Shown here: in pieces, positions 7,038 through 15,542 of the stretch
How positions within the stretch are numbered: position 1 is the stretch's first letter
Layout of the letters: every line of letters starts with the position of its first letter
Origin: Streptomyces griseus
GTDB taxonomy: Bacteria > Actinomycetota > Actinomycetes > Streptomycetales > Streptomycetaceae
DNA: 64,000 bases
Assembly (NCBI RefSeq): GCF_900460065.1
Contig: NZ_UAVD01000027.1
Coordinates: 310,001 to 374,000, forward strand
Direction of reading: 5' to 3'
Translations under genes and position numbers: made by a program
The notes under the pieces: model-generated
What the model was told of the DNA's origin: nothing
Database searches by the model: none
Seen by the model: the letters and a program-made list of their open reading frames with translations, nothing else

Positions 7038-8885
7038 ATGTGCGGAATCGTGGGTTATGTCGGTGGCCAGTCGGCGCAGGACGTCGTCGTCGCGGGACTC
7101 AAGCGCCTCGAATACCGGGGCTACGACTCGGCGGGCGTCGCCGTTCTCGCGGACGGCGGGCTCGCCGCCGCGAAGAAGGCGGGCAAGCTCGTCAATCTGG
7201 AGAAGGAGCTGGGCGACCGGCCGCTGCCGGCCGGGCGGACCGGCATCGGGCACACCCGGTGGGCGACGCACGGAGCGCCCACCGACACCAACGCCCACCC
7301 GCATCTGGACAACGCCGGCCGGGTCGCCGTCGTGCACAACGGGATCATCGAGAACTTCGCGGCCCTGCGCCGCGAGCTGACCGGACGCGGCCACGCCCTG
7401 GAGTCGGAGACGGACACCGAGGTCGTCTCGCACCTGCTGGCCGAGGCCTTCTCGGCCGGCGGGGACCTCGCGGAGGCGATGCGCCAGGTGTGCCGGCGGC
7501 TGGAGGGGGCGTTCACCCTGGTCGCCGTGCACGCGGACCAGCCGGGCGTGGTGGTCGGCGCCCGACGCAACTCCCCGCTCGTCGTGGGCGTCGGGCAGGA
7601 CGAGTGGTTCCTCGCCTCGGACGTCGCCGCCTTCATCGCGCACACCCGGACCGCCGTCGAGCTGGGCCAGGACCAGGTCGTCGAGCTGAGCCGCCAGGGC
7701 GTCGTCGTCACCGGGTTCGACGGAGAGCTCGCCGAGGTGCGCGAGTACCACGTCGACTGGGACGCGTCGGCCGCCGAGAAGGGCGGCTACGCCTCCTTCA
7801 TGCTCAAGGAGATCGCCGACCAGCCCCAGGCCGTCGCCGACACCCTCCTCGGCCGGGTGGACGGGGAGGGCGCGCTCCACCTCGACGAGGTGCGCATCCC
7901 GGCCGCGGAGCTGCGCGAGGTCGACAAGGTCGTCATCGTCGCCTGCGGCACCGCCTTCCACGCCGGAATGATCGCCAAGTACGCCATCGAGCACTGGACC
8001 CGGCTGCCCTGCGAGACCGAGCTCGCCAGCGAGTTCCGCTACCGGGACCCGATCCTGGACCAGCGCACCCTGGTCGTCGCCATCTCCCAGTCCGGCGAGA
8101 CGATGGACACCCTGATGGCGCTGCGGCACGCCCGTGAACAGGGCGCGAAGGTGCTCGCCATCTGCAACACCAACGGCTCGACCATCCCCCGCGAGTCCGA
8201 CGCCGTCCTCTACACGCACGCCGGGCCCGAGGTCGCCGTCGCCTCCACCAAGGCCTTCCTCACCCAGCTCGTCGCCTGCTACCTCGTGGCGCTCTACCTC
8301 GGCCAGGTCCGCGGCACCAAGTGGGGCGACGAGATCCGTACGGTGGTGCGCCAGCTCTCCGCGATCTCCGACGAGGTCGACCGGGTCCTGGAGACGATGG
8401 AGCCCGTGCGCGAGCTGGCCCGGTCCCTCGCCCACCATGACACCGTGCTGTTCGTCGGCCGGCATGTCGGCTACCCGGTCGCCCTCGAAGGCGCGCTCAA
8501 GCTCAAGGAACTCGCCTACATGCACGCCGAGGGCTTCGCGGCCGGCGAGCTGAAGCACGGGCCGATCGCGCTCATCGAGGAGGGGCTGCCGGTCGTCGTC
8601 ATCGTCCCCTCGCCGCGCGGGCGTTCGGTCCTCCACGACAAGATCGTGTCCAACATCCAGGAGATCCGGGCCCGGGGCGCACGCACCGTCGTCGTCGCCG
8701 AGGAGGGCGACGAGGCCGTCGTCCCGTACGCCGACCACCTCATCACGGTCCCCGCAACGCCTACGCTGCTTCAGCCGCTGGTCGCCACCGTGCCGCTCCA
8801 GGTCTTCGCCTGCGAGCTCGCGACGGCCCGCGGCAACGAAGTGGACCAGCCGCGCAACCTGGCGAAGTCCGTGACCGTGGAGTGA
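7038..8885 (+). CDS. glmS: Glutamine--fructose-6-phosphate aminotransferase (isomerizing)
   Basis: 615 residues, full length. It converts fructose-6-phosphate and glutamine to glucosamine-6-phosphate, the first step to UDP-GlcNAc for peptidoglycan. The N-terminal glutaminase domain starts with the catalytic cysteine right after the initiator Met (MCGIVGYVG) and has the typical RGYDSAG, HTRWATHG and HNGIIEN motifs. Two SIS sugar-isomerase domains follow, seen in SQSGETMDTLMAL, FVGRHVGYPVALEGALKLKE and the C-terminal QPRNLAKSVTVE. The start is fixed by the need for Cys at position 2. No ribosome site is seen; a -10 box six bases upstream suggests a leaderless mRNA. No glmS ribozyme is present, as expected in actinobacteria. 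It heads a run containing acpS and alr. Confidence 0.98.
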   Translation: MCGIVGYVGGQSAQDVVVAGLKRLEYRGYDSAGVAVLADGGLAAAKKAGKLVNLEKELGDRPLPAGRTGIGHTRWATHGAPTDTNAHPHLDNAGRVAVVHNGIIENFAALRRELTGRGHALESETDTEVVSHLLAEAFSAGGDLAEAMRQVCRRLEGAFTLVAVHADQPGVVVGARRNSPLVVGVGQDEWFLASDVAAFIAHTRTAVELGQDQVVELSRQGVVVTGFDGELAEVREYHVDWDASAAEKGGYASFMLKEIADQPQAVADTLLGRVDGEGALHLDEVRIPAAELREVDKVVIVACGTAFHAGMIAKYAIEHWTRLPCETELASEFRYRDPILDQRTLVVAISQSGETMDTLMALRHAREQGAKVLAICNTNGSTIPRESDAVLYTHAGPEVAVASTKAFLTQLVACYLVALYLGQVRGTKWGDEIRTVVRQLSAISDEVDRVLETMEPVRELARSLAHHDTVLFVGRHVGYPVALEGALKLKELAYMHAEGFAAGELKHGPIALIEEGLPVVVIVPSPRGRSVLHDKIVSNIQEIRARGARTVVVAEEGDEAVVPYADHLITVPATPTLLQPLVATVPLQVFACELATARGNEVDQPRNLAKSVTVE

Positions 8886-8930
8886 GCCGGGGCGCGCGTC
8901 CCGGGTGATGGGGATGGCGAGGGTGGGTTC

Positions 8931-9299
8931 GTGATCATTGGGGTCGGCATCGACGTGGCCGAGATCGAGCGCTTCGGCGCGGCGCTGGAGCGTACGCCCC
9001 AGCTGGCCGACCGACTCTTCGTCGGAAGCGAGCTGACGCTGCCCAGCGGCGAGCGTCGCGGAATCGCCTCGCTCGCCGCCCGGTTCGCCGCGAAGGAGGC
9101 CCTGGCCAAGGCGCTCGGCGCACCCGGCGGGCTGCTCTGGAGCGACGCGGAGGTCTGGGTCGAGGAGAGCGGGCAGCCCCGGCTGCGGGTCAGCGGCACG
9201 GTCGCCGCCCGCGCCGCGGAACTGGGCGTACGCGGCTGGCACGTCTCGCTCAGCCACGACGCGGGCGTGGCGTCGGCGGTGGTGATCGCGGAGGGATGA
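8931..9299 (+). CDS. acpS: Holo-[acyl-carrier-protein] synthase
   Basis: A 122-residue phosphopantetheinyl transferase of the short AcpS type. It moves 4'-phosphopantetheine from CoA to acyl carrier proteins of fatty-acid and possibly polyketide synthases. The magnesium- and CoA-binding motifs are IGVGIDVAEIERF at the N-terminus and RFAAKEALAKALG near residue 48-60. The C-terminal WHVSLSHDAGVASAVVIAEG completes the fold. The start is a GTG with GAGGGTGGG upstream. It lies 45 bases after glmS and 170 bases before the NAD(P)HX repair gene, in the usual actinobacterial order. Confidence 0.97.
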   Translation: MIIGVGIDVAEIERFGAALERTPQLADRLFVGSELTLPSGERRGIASLAARFAAKEALAKALGAPGGLLWSDAEVWVEESGQPRLRVSGTVAARAAELGVRGWHVSLSHDAGVASAVVIAEG

Positions 9300-9470
9300 C
9301 CCCCGGCCGGCCGGACGGGCCACGGTGCTGCCCCACCCGGCGGCCGGGCGGCGGTGACGCCCACGGCCCGGCCGGAACGCCCGCGGGCGCGCCCACCGCC
9401 CGGCCGGAACGGGCCGGCACGGCCTCGCGGGGGTGGCGTACGCCCGCGTGATCGCGGAGGGTTGGACCCA
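9290..9470 (+). repeat. Short local duplications between acpS and the NAD(P)HX repair gene
   Basis: The word GTGATCGCGGAGGG at the end of acpS recurs just before the next gene, where it supplies that gene's ribosome site. Between the copies, a GCCCAC(C/G)GCCCGGCCGGAACG 21-mer occurs twice about 30 bases apart. This looks like small-scale tandem duplication of the acpS 3' end. Confidence 0.45.
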
Positions 9471-10918
9471 TGCGACGTGCCTACAGCGTGGAGACCGTAC
9501 GGGCCGCCGAGGCCGCCCTCATGCAGCGGCTGCCGGAGGGCGAGCTGATGCGGCGCGCCGCCGCCGGGCTCGCCGTGGCCTGCGGCGATCTGCTGCGCCG
9601 CAACGGCAGGGTGTACGGGTCCCGGGTCCTGCTCCTGGTCGGCAGCGGCGACAACGGCGGCGACGCGCTGTACGCCGGTGCCCGCCTGGCGCGCCGGGGC
9701 GCGGGCGTCCGGGCCCTGCTGCTCGCCCCCGACCGGGCCCACCCCGGGGGCCTCGCCGCGCTGCTGGCGGCCGGGGGGCAGGTCGTCGACGGGCCGGACG
9801 GGCTCGGCGTGCTCGACCTGGTGGTGGACGGCATCACCGGGATCGGCGGGCGCGGCGGGCTGCGCGAGGACGCCACCGGGCTGCTGCACACGGTGACCCG
9901 GGACCGCACCCCGGTCCTCTCCGTCGACCTGCCGAGCGGGGTGGAGGCCGACACCGGCGAGGTCCACGGGGACGCGGTCCGGGCGGACGCCACCGTCACC
10001 TTCGGCACGTACAAGCCCGGCCTCCTGATCGACCCGGCCGCCGAACACGCCGGGGCCCTGCGGCTGGTGGACATCGGGCTCGGCCCGGAACTGCCCGAGC
10101 CGCCGGACCTGGAGGCCCTCCAGTACGCCGACGTCGCCGCGCTGCTCCCGGCGCCGGGACCGGAGAGCGACAAGTACCGGCGCGGGGTCGTCGGCGTCGT
10201 CGCCGGGTCCGAGCGCTACCCGGGCGCCGCGGTCCTCGCGGTCGCGGGCGCGCTGCACGGCGGGGCCGGGGCCGTGCGGTACGTCGGACCGGGCGCCGAC
10301 GCGGTGATCGCCCGCTACCCCGAGGCGCTGGTGCACGCCGGGCCGCCGTCGGAGGCCGGGCGGGTGCAGGCCTGGGTGGTCGGGCCGGGGCTCGGCGACG
10401 GGCGGGGCGCGGAGGCGGCCGTCGCCGACGTGCTGGCCGCCGACGTCCCCGTGCTCGTCGACGCGGACGGGCTGCGGCTGCTGGACGCGGAGACCGTCCG
10501 GACCCGGACCGCCCCCACCGTCCTGACCCCGCACGCGGGGGAGGCCGCGGCCCTGCTCGGCACGGCCCGCGAGGAGGTCGAGGCCGGGCGGCTCGCCGCC
10601 GTCCGCGAACTGGCCGCCCGCTACCGCGCCACCGTGCTCCTCAAGGGCTCCACGACCCTGGTCGCGGAGGCCCGCGACACACCCGTACGGGTCAACCCGA
10701 CCGGCACGTCCTGGCTCGCCACGGCGGGCAGCGGCGATGTGCTCTCCGGGCTCACCGGGTCCCTGCTCGCGGCCGGACTCGCCCCGCGTGACGCCGCGTC
10801 CGTGGGCGCGTACCTGCACGGGCTCGCCGCCCGGCACGGCTCGGACGGGGCCCCGGTCTCCGCGCAGGACGTCGCGGAGGGCATCCGGGCCGCCTGGCGC
10901 GACGTGCGGGCGGGCTGA
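9470..10918 (+). CDS. nnrD: Bifunctional NAD(P)H-hydrate epimerase / ADP-dependent NAD(P)H-hydrate dehydratase
   Basis: 482 residues comprising two fused enzymes. The N-terminal NnrE (YjeF_N) domain, about 1-210, has VLLLVGSGDNGGDALYAGA and DLPSGVEADTG. The C-terminal NnrD (carbohydrate-kinase fold) domain, about 220-482, has DADGLRLL, TPHAGEAAALL and the catalytic loop TAGSGDVLSGLTGSLLAAG. Together they repair damaged hydrated NAD(P)H (R and S forms). It starts at an ATG with GCGGAGGG upstream. Position between acpS and alr is conserved in actinobacteria. Confidence 0.96.
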   Translation: MRRAYSVETVRAAEAALMQRLPEGELMRRAAAGLAVACGDLLRRNGRVYGSRVLLLVGSGDNGGDALYAGARLARRGAGVRALLLAPDRAHPGGLAALLAAGGQVVDGPDGLGVLDLVVDGITGIGGRGGLREDATGLLHTVTRDRTPVLSVDLPSGVEADTGEVHGDAVRADATVTFGTYKPGLLIDPAAEHAGALRLVDIGLGPELPEPPDLEALQYADVAALLPAPGPESDKYRRGVVGVVAGSERYPGAAVLAVAGALHGGAGAVRYVGPGADAVIARYPEALVHAGPPSEAGRVQAWVVGPGLGDGRGAEAAVADVLAADVPVLVDADGLRLLDAETVRTRTAPTVLTPHAGEAAALLGTAREEVEAGRLAAVRELAARYRATVLLKGSTTLVAEARDTPVRVNPTGTSWLATAGSGDVLSGLTGSLLAAGLAPRDAASVGAYLHGLAARHGSDGAPVSAQDVAEGIRAAWRDVRAG

Positions 10919-10962
10919 GCCGGGGGGAGGGTGGAGGCCCGGGAGAGGAAGGGCGGCCGGAC

Positions 10963-11352
10963 ATGGCGAGCGGCAGCGGACCCGTACGCGTACGGAGGGT
11001 CTACGACCCGCCGGAGGACGGCGACGGCACCCGGGTGCTCGTCGACCGGCTCTGGCCCCGGGGCGTCTCCAAGGAGCGCGCCGCGATCGACGTGTGGCTG
11101 AAGGACGTCACCCCCTCGGACGAACTGCGCTCCTGGTACCACCAGGACCGCTCCGGCGCGCGCCACGACGCCTTCGTCGAGCGCTACCGCGCCGAACTGG
11201 ACGACCCGGCGCACACGGAGGCCGTCGAGCGGCTCCTCGGCCTGGTGCGCGAGGGCGGTCCCGTCACCCTGATCACCGCCGTCAAGGACGTGGCCGACAG
11301 CCATGTCCCCGTCCTGGTCGACCACCTGGGCCATGTGAGGAAACGTACATAG
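10963..11352 (+). CDS. DUF488 family protein
   Basis: A 129-residue cytosolic protein of the DUF488 (YeaO) family. The conserved core is VLVDRLWPRGVSKERAAIDVW, followed by WLKDVTPSDELRSWYHQD and the C-terminal PVTLITAVKDVADSHVPVL. The function of the family is not established; the basic and aromatic conserved residues suggest nucleic-acid or enzyme activity but this is unproven. The ATG has GGAAGGGCGG upstream. It lies between the NAD(P)HX repair gene and alr, probably co-transcribed with the former. Confidence 0.9.
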   Translation: MASGSGPVRVRRVYDPPEDGDGTRVLVDRLWPRGVSKERAAIDVWLKDVTPSDELRSWYHQDRSGARHDAFVERYRAELDDPAHTEAVERLLGLVREGGPVTLITAVKDVADSHVPVLVDHLGHVRKRT

Positions 11353-11412
11353 GGCCGGATACCGGTGTGCACCGCCGGGGAGGCGGCCCACGCCTCTGAG
11401 AGACTGGGCGCG

Positions 11413-12591
11413 ATGAACGAGACAGCGTCCCTGAGAGCCCGTGCCGAGATCGACCTCGCCGCGCTGCGCGCCAACGTGCGCGTCCTGCGCGAGCGCGCGG
11501 CCGGGGCCCAGCTCATGGCCGTGGTGAAGTCCGACGGTTACGGGCACGGGGCCGTGCCCTGCGCACGGGCCGCCCGCGAGGCAGGGGCCACCTGGCTGGG
11601 CACCGCGACCCCGCAGGAGGCCCTCGCCCTGCGCGCGGCCGGACTCGACGGCCGGATCATGTGCTGGCTGTGGACGCCCGGAGGGCCCTGGCGCGAGGCG
11701 ATCGAGGCCGACATCGATGTGTCGGTCGGCGGTATGTGGGCGCTGCGCGAGGTCGTCGCGGCCGCCGCGGCGGCGGGCCGGACGGCCAGGATCCAGCTCA
11801 AGGCCGACACCGGCCTCGGCCGCGGCGGCTGCCAGCCCGCCGACTGGCCCGAGCTGGTCGGCGAGGCGCTGGCCGCCGAGCGGGCGGGCCGGGTGGAGGT
11901 CACCGGCCTCTGGTCCCACTTCGCCTGCGCCGACGAGCCCGGCCACCCCTCGATCGCCGCCCAGCTCGCCGTCTACCGCGACCTGGTGGCGTACGCCGAG
12001 AAGGAGGGCGTGGAGCCCGAGGTGCGGCACCTGGCCAACTCACCGGCGACGCTCACGATCCCCGAGGCGCACTTCGACCTCGTGCGGACCGGCATCGCGA
12101 TGTACGGCGTCTCGCCCGCCCCCGAACTCGGCACGTCCGCCGACCTCGGACTGCGGCCCGTGATGACGCTCGCCGCGTCCGTCGCCCTGGTCAAGGACGC
12201 CCCGGCCGGACACGGCATCAGCTACGGCCACCACTACACGACGACGGCCGAGACGACCCTCGGCCTGATCCCCGTCGGCTACGCGGACGGCGTCCCGCGC
12301 CACGCGTCGGGCACGGGCCCCGTCCTGGTCGGCGGGAAGGTGCGCCGCGTCGCCGGCCGGGTCGCCATGGACCAGTTCGTCGTCGACCTCGACGGCGACC
12401 GGCCGGAGGCGGGCGCGGAGGCGGTGCTGTTCGGCCCGGGCGACCGGGGCGAGCCGACCGCGCAGGACTGGGCGGAGGCCGCCGGCACCATCGCGTACGA
12501 GATCGTCACCCGCATCGGCACCCGGGTGCCGCGGGTGTACGTGGACGGCGCGGCCGGTCCGGGCGAGGCGGCCGGAGGCGGGCGGCGGTGA
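11413..12591 (+). CDS. alr: Alanine racemase
   Basis: 392 residues from the ATG at 11413; an upstream in-frame ATG at 11365 would add 16 atypical residues and is less likely. The PLP-dependent enzyme makes D-alanine for peptidoglycan. The PLP-binding lysine is Lys39 in AVVKSDGYGHG. The N-terminal TIM barrel shows WSHFACAD and HLANSPATL. The C-terminal beta domain carries the second catalytic tyrosine in GHGISYGHHY and the RVAMDQFVVD loop. Its TGA overlaps the GTG of the following hydrolase, so the two are coupled. Confidence 0.97.
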   Translation: MNETASLRARAEIDLAALRANVRVLRERAAGAQLMAVVKSDGYGHGAVPCARAAREAGATWLGTATPQEALALRAAGLDGRIMCWLWTPGGPWREAIEADIDVSVGGMWALREVVAAAAAAGRTARIQLKADTGLGRGGCQPADWPELVGEALAAERAGRVEVTGLWSHFACADEPGHPSIAAQLAVYRDLVAYAEKEGVEPEVRHLANSPATLTIPEAHFDLVRTGIAMYGVSPAPELGTSADLGLRPVMTLAASVALVKDAPAGHGISYGHHYTTTAETTLGLIPVGYADGVPRHASGTGPVLVGGKVRRVAGRVAMDQFVVDLDGDRPEAGAEAVLFGPGDRGEPTAQDWAEAAGTIAYEIVTRIGTRVPRVYVDGAAGPGEAAGGGRR

Positions 12592-13826
12592 GCGGGAGCA
12601 GCGCGGAAGAGGTGGTCGCCGCGACCGCAGCCGGCGCGGCCGGCTGGCGCCGGGCCGGGATCGCCGGGGCCGCCATAGGGGTGCTCGCCGCCGGTGCCGC
12701 CGCCGGGGTCGCCGTCGAGCGGCTCACCGTCGGGCGCGGCATGCGCAAGAAGGCCCGCCTCGCGCTGGACGCCACCGGGCCCTACGGCTCGCTGCGCGGC
12801 ACGCCGGGCCGGGCCGTCGCCGACGACGGCACCGAACTGCACTACGAGATCGACGAGGTGGAGGACGCGTCCCCGGGCGAGGAGGGAACCGGCTCCGCGG
12901 GCTCCCGCCGCCGCCGGCTTTTCGGGCGCAAGGCCCCCGCCCCGGTCACCGTCGTCTTCAGCCACGGCTACTGCCTCGGCCAGGACTCCTGGCACTTCCA
13001 GCGGGCCGCCCTGCGCGGCCTCGTCCGCGCCGTCTACTGGGACCAGCGCAGCCACGGCCGCTCCGGGCGGGGCCGGACCCAGGCGGACGGGGTGCCGGTC
13101 GGCATCGACCAGCTCGGCCGCGACCTCAGGGCGGTCATCGACGCGGCGGCCCCCGAGGGCCCGCTGGTGCTGGTCGGGCACTCCATGGGCGGCATGACGA
13201 TGATGGCGCTGGCCGACCAGTACCCGGCCCTGATCCGCGACCGGGTCGCCGCCGTCGCCCTGGTCGGCACCTCCAGCGGCAAGCTCGGCGAGGTGAACTT
13301 CGGGCTGCCGGTGGCGGGCGTCAACGCGGTGCGCCGGGTGCTGCCCGGGGTGCTGAAGGCGCTCGGCTCGCAGACGGAGCTGGTGGAGAAGGGGCGGCGG
13401 GCCACCGCGGACCTCTTCGCCGGGCTGATCAAGCGGTACTCGTTCGGTTCGCGGGACGTCGACCCGGCGGTCGCCCGGTTCGCGGAACGGCTCATCGAGT
13501 CCACCCCGATCGACGTGGTCGCCGAGTTCTACCCGGCCTTCACCGAGCACGACAAGAGCGGTGCGCTGCCCGCGTTCCGGGACGTGCCCGTGCTGATCCT
13601 GGCCGGGGACAAGGACCTGGTCACCCCCAGCTCGCACAGCGAGGCCATCGCCGACGTCCTGCCCGACGCCGAGCTGGTGATCGTGCCGGACGCCGGGCAC
13701 CTGGTGATGCTGGAACACCCGGAGACGGTCACCGACCGGCTGGCCGACCTGCTCGTACGCAGCGGCACGGTGCCGGGCGCTAACGTTGGCGGACATGGAA
13801 GCACCGCACGGCGGCCCGGCCGCTGA
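12588..13826 (+). CDS. Alpha/beta hydrolase, membrane-anchored
   Basis: About 412 residues from the GTG that overlaps the alr stop (GTGA). A single N-terminal membrane helix (AGIAGAAIGVLAAGAAAGVA, about 23-42) precedes an alpha/beta hydrolase domain. The oxyanion region is VVFSHGYCLGQDSW, the nucleophile elbow is GHSMGG, the acid region is LILAGDKDLVTP and the catalytic histidine is in VPDAGHLVMLEHPE. The substrate is unknown. It is conserved between alr and tsaE in Streptomyces, which hints at an envelope-related role, though this is inference. The 3' end overlaps the start of tsaE by 32-41 bases. Confidence 0.93.
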   Translation: MSGSSAEEVVAATAAGAAGWRRAGIAGAAIGVLAAGAAAGVAVERLTVGRGMRKKARLALDATGPYGSLRGTPGRAVADDGTELHYEIDEVEDASPGEEGTGSAGSRRRRLFGRKAPAPVTVVFSHGYCLGQDSWHFQRAALRGLVRAVYWDQRSHGRSGRGRTQADGVPVGIDQLGRDLRAVIDAAAPEGPLVLVGHSMGGMTMMALADQYPALIRDRVAAVALVGTSSGKLGEVNFGLPVAGVNAVRRVLPGVLKALGSQTELVEKGRRATADLFAGLIKRYSFGSRDVDPAVARFAERLIESTPIDVVAEFYPAFTEHDKSGALPAFRDVPVLILAGDKDLVTPSSHSEAIADVLPDAELVIVPDAGHLVMLEHPETVTDRLADLLVRSGTVPGANVGGHGSTARRPGR

Positions 13827-14364
13827 GACCGTTCCGGAGACCGCGGGGACGACCGCCCCCGAGCCCGCCGGGGCCGTACCCGAGGCCGTGGAGGTGACGC
13901 TCGCCGTCACCTCCCCCGAACAGATGCAGGACCTGGGCCGCCGGCTCGCCCGGGTGCTGGCCCCCGGCGACCTGGTCATGCTCACCGGCGAGCTGGGCGC
14001 CGGGAAGACGACCCTGACCCGGGGCCTGGGCGAGGGCCTCGGCGTGCGCGGCGCGGTCACCTCGCCGACCTTCGTCATCGCCCGCGTCCACCCCTCGCTG
14101 ACCGGGGGCCCCGCCCTGGTCCACGTCGACGCGTACCGCCTGGGCGGCGGGCTCGACGAGATGGAGGACCTGGACCTGGACGTGTCGCTGCCGGAGTCCG
14201 TGGTGGTCGTGGAGTGGGGCGACGGCAAGGTCGAGGAGCTGGCGGACGACCGGCTGCGGGTCCTCATCGACCGGGCGAAGGGCGACACCGACGACGAGCG
14301 GCGCGAGGTGACCCTGGTCGGCATCGGGGCGCGCTGGGCGGGGCTGCGGGCGGATCTGGCGTGA
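13795..14364 (+). CDS. tsaE: tRNA t6A biosynthesis ATPase TsaE
   Basis: 189 residues from the ATG at 13795; a TTG at 13786 is an alternative, three codons longer. It is the P-loop ATPase required with TsaB and TsaD for N6-threonylcarbamoyladenosine at position 37 of ANN-decoding tRNAs. The Walker A motif is GELGAGKTTLTRGL. TSPTFVIARVH and VHVDAYRLGGGLDEME follow, and the Walker B-like segment with conserved tryptophan is VVVVEWGDGKVEEL. About 35 Pro/Glu-rich residues precede the domain. The start lies within the hydrolase gene, so expression is coupled; tsaB and tsaD lie 1.2-2.4 kb downstream. Confidence 0.96.
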   Translation: MEAPHGGPAAETVPETAGTTAPEPAGAVPEAVEVTLAVTSPEQMQDLGRRLARVLAPGDLVMLTGELGAGKTTLTRGLGEGLGVRGAVTSPTFVIARVHPSLTGGPALVHVDAYRLGGGLDEMEDLDLDVSLPESVVVVEWGDGKVEELADDRLRVLIDRAKGDTDDERREVTLVGIGARWAGLRADLA

Positions 14365-14448
14365 GGTTCCGGGAGTAGCCTTCCCGACAGGGCGTCGGTA
14401 AATTGTTGCGTCCGGACCCGTGGTCGTGGTCACATGGGTGACGAGGTG

Positions 14449-14468
14449 TGGTTAGGCTTGCCTAACCA
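14449..14468 (+). promoter_or_regulatory. Iron box (DmdR1/IdeR-type operator)
   Basis: TGGTTAGGCTTGCCTAACCA is a 20-bp sequence with nine-base perfect arms around a central TT. It closely matches the TTAGGTTAGGCT(C/A)ACCTAA consensus bound by DmdR1/IdeR iron repressors in actinobacteria. It lies 31 bases upstream of the start codon of a 60-residue gene, and includes a possible -10 (TAGGCT, 14453-14458), so iron-loaded repressor would block transcription. Confidence 0.8.
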
Positions 14469-14499
14469 GGCCCTCCATCGGAGCATCAAGGAGGCATCC

Positions 14500-14682
14500 A
14501 TGCCGACGCCCGAGCGCGCAGCGCAGCCGCGACCGACTCCGTCCGCCCTGTCGATGAGAGACCTGCTGGCCTCGTGCGCCGCGGCCACCGTGATCTCCAC
14601 CCCGCCGAACGACGAGGCCGCTGAGCCGGAGGCGGCGGATCGGGGCGTGATCCCCCCGCCGGCCAGGCGCGACGCCGCCTAG
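14500..14682 (+). CDS. Small protein (60 aa) behind an iron box
   Basis: The ATG at 14500 has a near-perfect ribosome site, AAGGAGG, five bases upstream. The 60-residue product is MPTPERAAQPRPTPSALSM followed by RDLLASCAAATVISTPP and an acidic, proline-ended tail. There is one cysteine (about residue 30), no signal peptide and no membrane helix long enough to be convincing. I do not recognise the family. The iron box just upstream is the main clue: the gene should be derepressed when iron is scarce, suggesting a role in iron limitation, for example as a small regulator or peptide. A longer in-frame start at 14434 would read through the iron box and is unlikely. Confidence 0.7.
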   Translation: MPTPERAAQPRPTPSALSMRDLLASCAAATVISTPPNDEAAEPEAADRGVIPPPARRDAA

Positions 14683-14826
14683 GTCGTGCCGTCGGACGGC
14701 CGTCGCCGCCCGCGGGGCGGGCGGCGGTTCGACGACGGGGCCCGGGGAGTGTCCGCACCGTGTCGTCGGCCGCCCGTCGCGGGCCGGACGAGACGGTGCG
14801 GACGCGACCTGGCGGGGGCGCCTTTG

Positions 14827-15390
14827 CTACGGGACGACGACGACCTTCGCGCCGACCGTCGCGAAGGTCCACATGGCCTTGCCGTCCGCGCGCTTCATCC
14901 GGACGCCGCCGGTCTTCGACGTCGGGTCCGGGGTGGCCATCGAGCCGTCCTGCGCCGCGCTGAAGCCGATCGCCACCTCGTCCACGTTCGCGAAGCGCAC
15001 CACGTGCTCGATCGGGACGCCGTCCGAGCCCTGGACCGTGCCCGAGCGCGAGGTGACCTTGTGGACCCCGGGCGGCGGGCTGACGGGGCTCGGCATCACG
15101 GTGAAGGTGCGGATCGCCTCGTTGTCCCCGCCGACCAGCCACACCCGGCGGTCCGCCAGCGCGTACACGACGCGCTCGCCCTTCCCGGACGCCGCCGGGA
15201 CCGCCAGCGGGTCGGCCGTGGGCTTCGGCTTGGCGGAGGGCTGGGCCGAGGCCGAGGCGGTGGGCTTCTTGCCGGGCGTGGACGCCACCGAGGCGGGGGC
15301 GTTCGCCGAGGCCTGGTAGGCCAGGAAGGCGACCGCGGCGACCGCCGCCGCAGTGAGCCCGGCCACGATTCCCGAGCTTCCCCTAGCCAC
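14827..15390 (-). CDS. Secreted protein resembling an L,D-transpeptidase without the catalytic cysteine
   Basis: 187 residues from a GTG at 15390 with AAAGGGGAG upstream. An N-terminal hydrophobic segment (IVAGLTAAAVAAVAFLAY) acts as signal or anchor. A Pro/Ser/Ala/Lys-rich linker (about 25-65) and a C-terminal domain follow. The end of that domain, TGGVRMKRADGKAMW then FATVGAKVVVV, matches by eye the tail of YkuD L,D-transpeptidases (SHGCVRM, then ADAKALWDFVPVGTPVVV-type), but the cysteine position is Gly. HVVRFANVDEVAIGF is where the HG motif would be. It is thus probably a non-catalytic wall-binding or regulatory relative. Transcribed against its neighbours. Confidence 0.8.
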   Translation of the reverse strand: MARGSSGIVAGLTAAAVAAVAFLAYQASANAPASVASTPGKKPTASASAQPSAKPKPTADPLAVPAASGKGERVVYALADRRVWLVGGDNEAIRTFTVMPSPVSPPPGVHKVTSRSGTVQGSDGVPIEHVVRFANVDEVAIGFSAAQDGSMATPDPTSKTGGVRMKRADGKAMWTFATVGAKVVVVP

Positions 15391-15530
15391 CGTGAACTCC
15401 CCTTTCGACTGCCGTTGCCGCATGTCGTACAAGCGTTTACGTCGTACCCGCGGATACCCGGTGACGGTAGCAGCAGGGAGGGGGCGGACCGGGACGCCGT
15501 ACGGACGCGGTAACGCCGTCGGCGGAGCCG

Positions 15531-15542
15531 TAGGCTGTTTGC
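15531..15542 (+). promoter_or_regulatory. -10 box for a leaderless tsaB transcript
   Basis: TAGGCT (15531-15536) lies six bases before the GTG start of tsaB. With normal -10 to start spacing the message would begin at the start codon, and no ribosome site is present. Confidence 0.5.

Noticed and set aside
6783..9323. 846-codon minus-strand frame across glmS and acpS
   Set aside because: Shadow of two essential genes; no ribosome site or domain.
14434..14682. Longer 82-codon version of the iron-box gene
   Set aside because: Its first codons are the iron box itself and its ATG has no ribosome site, while the internal ATG has a perfect one.
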